From Planctomycetota bacterium (GTDB lineage: Bacteria; Planctomycetota; UBA8742; UBA2392), in assembly GCA_020845475.1 (NCBI GenBank), contig JADLFN010000046.1, forward strand, positions 76,997 through 140,996: a stretch of 64,000 nt of DNA, in the 5' to 3' direction. Under the pieces are notes generated by a model. It was not told where the DNA came from, ran no database searches, and worked only from the letters and a program-made list of their open reading frames with translations. Positions 60,988 through 64,000 of this stretch are shown here, in pieces. Made by a program: the position numbers and the translations under genes. How positions within the stretch are numbered: the first letter of the stretch is position 1; the number at the start of each line of letters is the position of its first letter.

Positions 60988-62388
60988 ATGCGCATTCTCG
61001 CCACGATTCTTGTTGTCACCTCCGCCGCCCTCGCGCTGCTCACCAGCGGTTGCGAGGGTGGCTCCGATTTTGATGTTGAACCCTATGTTAGCGCACCGCG
61101 AATTGTGAATGTCGCGCCTGCCTCACCTTTTGTCATTATTGCCGGAACGCCATTCTCGTATGCGGTTGCTGCAGAGGGTCGGCCGCAGCCCGTGCTGTCT
61201 CTCAGTGGCGCGCCCGCGTGGCTCCATCTTGCCGGTGATTACGTCAGCGGCACTCCTTCGGCATCCGATGCCGGGCAGAGCTTCACGTTCAGCGTCGTAG
61301 CCTCAAACGGTGAGGGCCCCGACGCGGTCTTGCTCCTGACACTTGATGTCGTGGCGGCCGGCAACGTGAAATGGTCCTATGCCACTGGCGACGTGCTTTT
61401 CTCATCACCCGCCGTTGCGCCCGACGGCACGATATACGTTGGCTCTGCGGACAAGTTTGTTTATGCGTTCACTCCCGCCGGCGCGCTCAGTTGGACTTAT
61501 TCTCTGGGCTATTTCACAACCAGCTCACCGGCAGTCGGCCCAGATGGCACGGTCTACATTGGAGCCTCAGACGCCAAACTGCACGCCATCAACCCTGACG
61601 GCTCTGCGAAATGGCAATGCCCACTGACGGGCTTTGCACTCTCATCACCATCCCTGGCGGCCAACGGTGATGTTTTCATCGGCACCTCCACGGGCAATTT
61701 CTACTGCGTGTCTTCGGCCGGCGCGATCAACTGGGTTTACACCACCGGCGGCGCGATTGTCTCCACACCCGCCATTGCCGCCAACGGCACGGTTTGTGTG
61801 GGCTCGGGCGACAAGAACCTCTATGCCTTTGACGGCGCCGGCACGCTGCTGTGGTCTTACCTGACGGGCGCGACGATCAAGTCCTCGCCGGCGATTGCCG
61901 CCAATGGCGACATCCTCTTTGGCTCGCAGGACTTCAACCTGCGCTGCCTCGACGCGGCTGGCAACCTGAAGTGGAGCTACGCGACTGGCGGCATGGTCGA
62001 TTCCTCGCCAACCATCGCGCCAGACGGCACGATTTACGTCGGCTCCGCCGACAAGAAGCTGCACGCCGTCAATGCCGACGGCACGCCCAAATGGAGCTAC
62101 CTGACGGGCGACGTGGTCTGGTCCAGCGTAACGATCACGACAGATGGCACGCTGTACTTCGGCTCCAACGACAAGCACCTCTACGCGCTGGATGCGGCGG
62201 GCAACCTGCTGTGGAAGTCGATCACCGGCAACTGGGTGCGCTCTTCGCCGGCCATTGGCCAGGACGGCACGATTTACGTCGGCTCCCACGACAAATCGTT
62301 CTACGCCTTCTATGGCGCTAACGGAACCCTCGCCAATTCGCCCTGGCCCAAGTTCAGGGCCAATGACGCCAACACCGGCCGCCGTTGA
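60988..62388 (+). CDS. PQQ-propeller (BamB-like) lipoprotein with N-terminal Ig-like domain
   Basis: This 466-residue protein has a signal ending LLTSGC (lipoprotein). An Ig/cadherin-like segment (about 35-125, PVLSLSGAPAWLHL onward) precedes about eight WSY-TG-SSPA-DGTIYVGS-D repeats, a seven- or eight-bladed propeller. The repeats resemble PQQ-enzyme and BamB blades but lack clear cofactor residues. It probably acts in the envelope as a binding scaffold. It follows nirS by 52 nt on the same strand, so it may be co-transcribed, but a link to denitrification is not shown. Confidence 0.8.
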   Translation: MRILATILVVTSAALALLTSGCEGGSDFDVEPYVSAPRIVNVAPASPFVIIAGTPFSYAVAAEGRPQPVLSLSGAPAWLHLAGDYVSGTPSASDAGQSFTFSVVASNGEGPDAVLLLTLDVVAAGNVKWSYATGDVLFSSPAVAPDGTIYVGSADKFVYAFTPAGALSWTYSLGYFTTSSPAVGPDGTVYIGASDAKLHAINPDGSAKWQCPLTGFALSSPSLAANGDVFIGTSTGNFYCVSSAGAINWVYTTGGAIVSTPAIAANGTVCVGSGDKNLYAFDGAGTLLWSYLTGATIKSSPAIAANGDILFGSQDFNLRCLDAAGNLKWSYATGGMVDSSPTIAPDGTIYVGSADKKLHAVNADGTPKWSYLTGDVVWSSVTITTDGTLYFGSNDKHLYALDAAGNLLWKSITGNWVRSSPAIGQDGTIYVGSHDKSFYAFYGANGTLANSPWPKFRANDANTGRR

Positions 62389-62438
62389 ACGCTGGTGGCA
62401 GACTCAACAGCCAGGCGCCGCAGACACAGCAAGCCGCA

Positions 62439-64000
62439 CTACTTCCCATCCGCCCCGCGAAGCTCCTTGAGCTTCGCGGTCAGCGTCTTGGCGTTCGGTG
62501 CCGCGCTTTCCCATACCTTCTTGCCGTCTTTGTCGAGCACGATAACGCACGGCGCGCGGCTGCCGATGGCGTAACGCTTCTTCACATCTTTGGGCAGCGC
62601 ATCGTCAAGCGCCACGCGCACGCAAGCGCAGGAGTCGAGTTGCTCGCAAACCGCCGCGTCTTCGAACACCTCGCGCTCAAGCTTCTCGCAGGCTTCGAGC
62701 GCGGCTTTGTTCTTGGCGTCGCGCGAGTAAACGTAAATCACGACGAGCTTGCCCGCCGCCATGCCTTGTTGAGCCGCGTCGATGATTTTCTCTCCGTTTT
62801 CTTCGATGATGGCGCCTTCCTGCCAGCGGATTTTTTCGAGGCCGACACGGCGAAACGCTGCAACCGCGTGCACGGAGCCGAATTTTTTCTCGATGATCTC
62901 GAGCAGCTCGGCCTGGCGTTTGGCGTGAATCTCGGGCGTGACGATCTCGTTTTTCTCGGCAACAACGCCTTTGTCGGCCTTGAGATCAAACGTGTACGCG
63001 TAGTTGCCTTTGACCGTATTGCCCTTCACCGGCCCCACATTCTTGGTGCCAAGCTGAACCCAGGGGCGAAGTTTCGTTTCCGTCCATTGCGTGTAGCACA
63101 CGTTGTTGAGGATTGAGCAATCCTGCGCATCGGACAGCGTCACGCCGTGCCAGTGGCTGGTGTTGATGACATTGCCTTCGACCGTGAAATTGATCAGCGG
63201 GCCATCGAAGAAGCCAATGCCCTGCATCGTGGCCTGCCACTTCTGGGCTTCGCTTTCGCGCATCACAATCAAGTTCTCGCGCACCGTCACGTTGCGCACC
63301 GTGCCCGTGCCCTTGTTGAACAGAAAACACTGAATCGCGTCATCGTGGTTTTTGTCGCCGTCTTCGTCGCTCACGTAGATGTTGCGGATCACGTTGTGCT
63401 GCACGACCTGCCCGTCGCGTGTGACGCGGATGCCGTCAGCCGAGAAGTGCGAAACCACGTTGCCCTCGCACAGCGAGTCTTCGCTGCAAAGCGCAATGCC
63501 AAAGCGCGTGTTGAACACGTAATTGTTGCGAAACACGTGGCCCTTGCCGTTGCGGCCCATGAACATGCCGGAGTTGGCGCCCATCCATTCCTTGGCCGTC
63601 CACTTGGAAGTGTCGAGCGCGGTGTAAACGAAGCAGTCCTCGACGATGATCTCGCCCGAGGGCCCGCCGTCAGCCACTTTCACCATCACGTCGTCGTAGG
63701 GTTTTTCCGCGAACGAAGCGCTGATCGTCAGGCCTTTGATGCGCCATTTGGTGCCCGCCGTGATTTCGAGATAACTCAGTTGCGGCTTGCAGCCTTTGTC
63801 CGCGGCGATCGTGATGAACTCGGCGTTATCGCCGGAAAACACCGCGCGCCCATGTTTGCCGCCGCGCAGCAACAGCGTGTCGCCACCCTTCAACTTCGCC
63901 AGCGCACCGCTGGACACAACTTCCTCCAACGTACCCCAGGGCGCCGCCTTGCTGCCGGGATTCCCCGCTTTGCCATTCACGGGGTCGGCGTAGTAAGTCT
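62439..64000 (-). CDS. Right-handed beta-helix protein fused to a thioredoxin-like domain; cut by window edge
   Basis: The visible part (about 520 residues) starts YYADPVNGKAGNPGSKAAPW, the usual opening of parallel beta-helix (Pel/PbH1) proteins. Helix coils run to about residue 360, and a C-terminal thioredoxin-like region (from about GKLVVIYVYSRDAKN to the end) contains several Cys residues (CEKLE, CEQLDSCAC) but no canonical CxxC. The start lies beyond the right edge, so a signal peptide cannot be checked. The fusion is unusual. It may be a carbohydrate-binding or lyase-like surface protein. Confidence 0.7.
   Translation of the reverse strand, partial: TYYADPVNGKAGNPGSKAAPWGTLEEVVSSGALAKLKGGDTLLLRGGKHGRAVFSGDNAEFITIAADKGCKPQLSYLEITAGTKWRIKGLTISASFAEKPYDDVMVKVADGGPSGEIIVEDCFVYTALDTSKWTAKEWMGANSGMFMGRNGKGHVFRNNYVFNTRFGIALCSEDSLCEGNVVSHFSADGIRVTRDGQVVQHNVIRNIYVSDEDGDKNHDDAIQCFLFNKGTGTVRNVTVRENLIVMRESEAQKWQATMQGIGFFDGPLINFTVEGNVINTSHWHGVTLSDAQDCSILNNVCYTQWTETKLRPWVQLGTKNVGPVKGNTVKGNYAYTFDLKADKGVVAEKNEIVTPEIHAKRQAELLEIIEKKFGSVHAVAAFRRVGLEKIRWQEGAIIEENGEKIIDAAQQGMAAGKLVVIYVYSRDAKNKAALEACEKLEREVFEDAAVCEQLDSCACVRVALDDALPKDVKKRYAIGSRAPCVIVLDKDGKKVWESAAPNAKTLTAKLKELRGADGK

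Overview
The window is GC-rich (roughly 60% or more by eye) and almost fully coding, with most genes on the minus strand. It looks like a Gram-negative-type bacterium: heptosyltransferase, MsbA-like exporter, PilQ secretin and lipoproteins. The mix of large membrane-anchored Hanks-type kinases, a futalosine-type menaquinone enzyme, paired squalene-cyclase-fold lipoproteins and denitrification genes would suit Planctomycetota or a neighbouring phylum. That placement is inference; no rRNA or universal marker is present.

Layout. 1-8.9 kb (minus): a cysteine desulfurase cut by the left edge, a four-cluster ferredoxin with an overlapping small membrane protein, an MqnA/MqnD-family enzyme, a Uma2-family protein, a GAF/HD-GYP protein, nadK, dxs and a polyprenyl diphosphate synthase. 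8.9-18.5 kb (minus): a type IV pilus locus. A major pilin is first, with its own promoter and terminator, followed by a minor-pilin operon (PilV-, PilW- and PilX-like) ending in a terminator, then pilMNOPQ with its own promoter and a terminal hairpin. 18.6-32.1 kb (minus): a tightly overlapping envelope-glycan operon (kinase, zinc-ribbon membrane protein, phosphatase, GT4, tandem WaaP-like kinase fold, GT9, MsbA-like ABC, GT4, kinase, GT87). 32.2-35.7 kb: three coupled small membrane genes, a NeuB-like synthase and a coiled-coil protein. 35.7-38.2 kb: a repeat-rich non-coding stretch and one lower-GC AAA-TOPRIM gene that looks like an acquired defence gene. 38.2-46.2 kb: two aldehyde dehydrogenases, an amine oxidase, two squalene-cyclase-fold lipoproteins and one orphan.

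46.3-60.9 kb is a respiratory nitrogen-oxide locus. A long minus-strand operon (55.5 to 46.3 kb) encodes an unusual heme-copper-oxidase-like protein, two small membrane proteins, a CuA subunit II, a B-type subunit I with Gln at the usual active-site Tyr position, a SCO copper chaperone, a cytochrome b-ferredoxin-MvhD-like fusion, heme O synthase and two small proteins. Divergent from it are a cytochrome c lipoprotein, a RegB-like histidine kinase, an NtrC-type sigma54 activator and a cd1 nitrite reductase (nirS). Three sites fitting the -24/-12 sigma54 core lie before the operon, before the cytochrome c gene and before nirS. The model is that the adjacent two-component pair drives all three units, so that nitrite is reduced to NO by NirS and NO is handled by the modified oxidase.

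The most striking observation is in the SCO gene. Its CxxxC copper motif reads Cys-Asn-Lys-Thr-UGA-Pro, the frame stays open and conserved after the UGA, and a short stem-loop follows at the distance expected of a bacterial SECIS. This suggests a selenocysteine-containing SCO protein. 61-64 kb: a PQQ-propeller lipoprotein and a beta-helix/thioredoxin-like fusion cut by the right edge. I saw no tRNA, rRNA, CRISPR array or insertion sequence.
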